From: an uncultured Lachnospiraceae bacterium
GTDB taxonomy: Bacteria > Bacillota > Clostridia > Lachnospirales > Lachnospiraceae
NCBI GenBank assembly: GCA_948438565.1
Contig: CAOJLW010000093.1
Span: forward strand, 1 to 8,548
Length of the DNA: 8,548 bases
Direction of reading: 5' to 3'
The notes under the pieces were generated by a model that was not told the DNA's origin, did not search any database, and worked only from the letters and a program-made list of their open reading frames with translations. This document shows, piece by piece, positions 7,626 through 8,548 of this stretch. The position numbers and the translations under genes are program-made. Position 1 is the stretch's first letter, and each line of letters begins with the position of its first letter.

Positions 7626-8548
7626 ATGCAGTTTAGGAAAAAACAAAAGAATGCAGTGAATGGATCGTCAAAAAATGAAAAGAGCCTGTACCCTGTCTTG
7701 CACGTGATGGGCAGCTTAAAAGATTACCATACGGAGTTGGTGCAAAAAGAAGTGGATTCTCTGTGGGAGTTAAATAAAATAGGCAGTTCCTTTGACCGGG
7801 TGCTCGTGGAATCAGAAGATTTTCAGGAAAAGCTTCAGGAATTTGATCAGGATTTTTCCAGGATTGAACAGGTTTCCGGCGAGTTTGTGACAGTCAAAGA
7901 GACGATTGGCAAGTCTGTGACGGATGCTCAGAGCGGTGTGGAAGAATTGAAACAGAGTTCCCTAAAGGTAAAGGACTACTTTCATGAGATGGAGAGTATG
8001 TTTGTGGCTTTACAGGAATCTGTAGATAAAATTAAGCAGTGCACCAATAAAATTATTTCCATTGCGGAGCAGACGAATATCCTTGCGCTCAATGCGTCGA
8101 TTGAGGCGGCGAGAGCCGGTGAGCAGGGAAAAGGCTTTGCCGTTGTGGCAGTGGAAGTCAAAAAGCTGGCGGATGAAATCAAAGATTTGACCGGAGAAGT
8201 GGATGCCGGCATTTGTGATGTGGAGCACGGAACGGAGCAGCTAAACAGCAGCATTTCTACTTCTCAGCAGGCTTTGGAAACGAGCCTTGGAAAAGTGCAG
8301 GAAACCTATGAAAGGTTTGACGAGATTACACAGTCGTCAGAGGGGGCGCAAACGGTTCATTCGGAGATTGCCAAGGTAATTGCAGAGTCTCAGACATCCC
8401 TGCAATCTCTCTGTGGTTTCTTTGAACAGATGAAGGATCTGCATCAGGAGGTTATGAAACATATTAGTTTGGCAGGCAGGTTAGGGACGACCAAAAGCGC
8501 CATGTTTGAAGATATTGACAATATGCTCTCACAGATACCTCCGATTAT
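7626..8548 (+). CDS. Soluble methyl-accepting chemotaxis protein (3' end outside window)
   Basis: The frame stays open for 307 codons and 2 bases to the window edge with no stop. It encodes a mostly helical chemoreceptor signalling domain. The conserved hairpin tip runs from about residue 148 (EQTNILALNASIEAARAG) through EQGKGFAVVAVEV and KKLADEI, the part that contacts CheA and CheW. The N-terminus is polar and basic (MQFRKKQK). No transmembrane helix, HAMP or periplasmic domain is visible, so it should be cytoplasmic. SGVEELKQSS at 103-112 is a candidate methylation site. The tip lies near residue 160, so the returning helix should end near residue 290, and most of the protein is probably in view. 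The residues from about 282 (LAGRLGTTK) onward look like a C-terminal extension of unknown role. Input probably comes from the FIST partner encoded just upstream. Confidence 0.9.
   Translation, partial: MQFRKKQKNAVNGSSKNEKSLYPVLHVMGSLKDYHTELVQKEVDSLWELNKIGSSFDRVLVESEDFQEKLQEFDQDFSRIEQVSGEFVTVKETIGKSVTDAQSGVEELKQSSLKVKDYFHEMESMFVALQESVDKIKQCTNKIISIAEQTNILALNASIEAARAGEQGKGFAVVAVEVKKLADEIKDLTGEVDAGICDVEHGTEQLNSSISTSQQALETSLGKVQETYERFDEITQSSEGAQTVHSEIAKVIAESQTSLQSLCGFFEQMKDLHQEVMKHISLAGRLGTTKSAMFEDIDNMLSQIPPI

Noticed and set aside
6646..8254. Antisense reading frames across the FIST and chemoreceptor genes.
   Set aside because: Both sense genes have strong family motifs, and the antisense products resemble no protein I know.

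Overview
The window looks like a chromosomal segment from a gut-type Gram-positive anaerobe of the Clostridia, most likely Lachnospiraceae. This is judged from a moderate GC content, strong purine-rich Shine-Dalgarno sites (AAGGGG, GAGAGGG, AAAGGGGG), a perfect SigA-type -10 box, a very large secreted glycosidase built from Big_4, FIVAR and Fn3-like modules, and a short soluble chemoreceptor. No tRNA, rRNA, CRISPR array, insertion sequence or phage gene was seen. All genes are on the + strand.

Bases 64-6312 hold one intact gene for a 2082-residue exported GH2 enzyme, almost certainly a beta-galactosidase of the BgaA/BbgIII type. The catalytic half occupies roughly residues 55-890. It is followed by two successive copies of a four-domain block (Big_4, Big_4, discoidin-like, cadherin-like), then a FIVAR helical domain and two very lysine-rich Fn3-like domains. 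There is no LPXTG sorting signal, so any wall attachment is probably non-covalent. The likely role is release of terminal beta-linked galactose from host or dietary glycans at the cell surface. No sugar transporter or regulator accompanies it in the window.

Bases 6313-6558 are intergenic. They hold a 12-bp-stem hairpin that probably ends the GH2 transcript, an alternative overlapping stem, and a strong promoter (TTGACG, 18 bp, TATAAT) that drives the next unit.

Bases 6559-8548 hold a tight two-gene unit: a 351-residue FIST-domain protein and, 11 bp later, a methyl-accepting chemotaxis protein that runs off the window. The receptor has no membrane segment, HAMP domain or recognisable ligand-binding domain in its visible 307 residues. 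The simplest reading is a cytoplasmic two-component sensor in which the FIST protein binds the ligand and the soluble receptor relays the signal to the CheA/CheW array. This pair is the most interesting system in the window. The GH2 gene and the pair appear to be separate transcription units, so a functional link between them is not shown.
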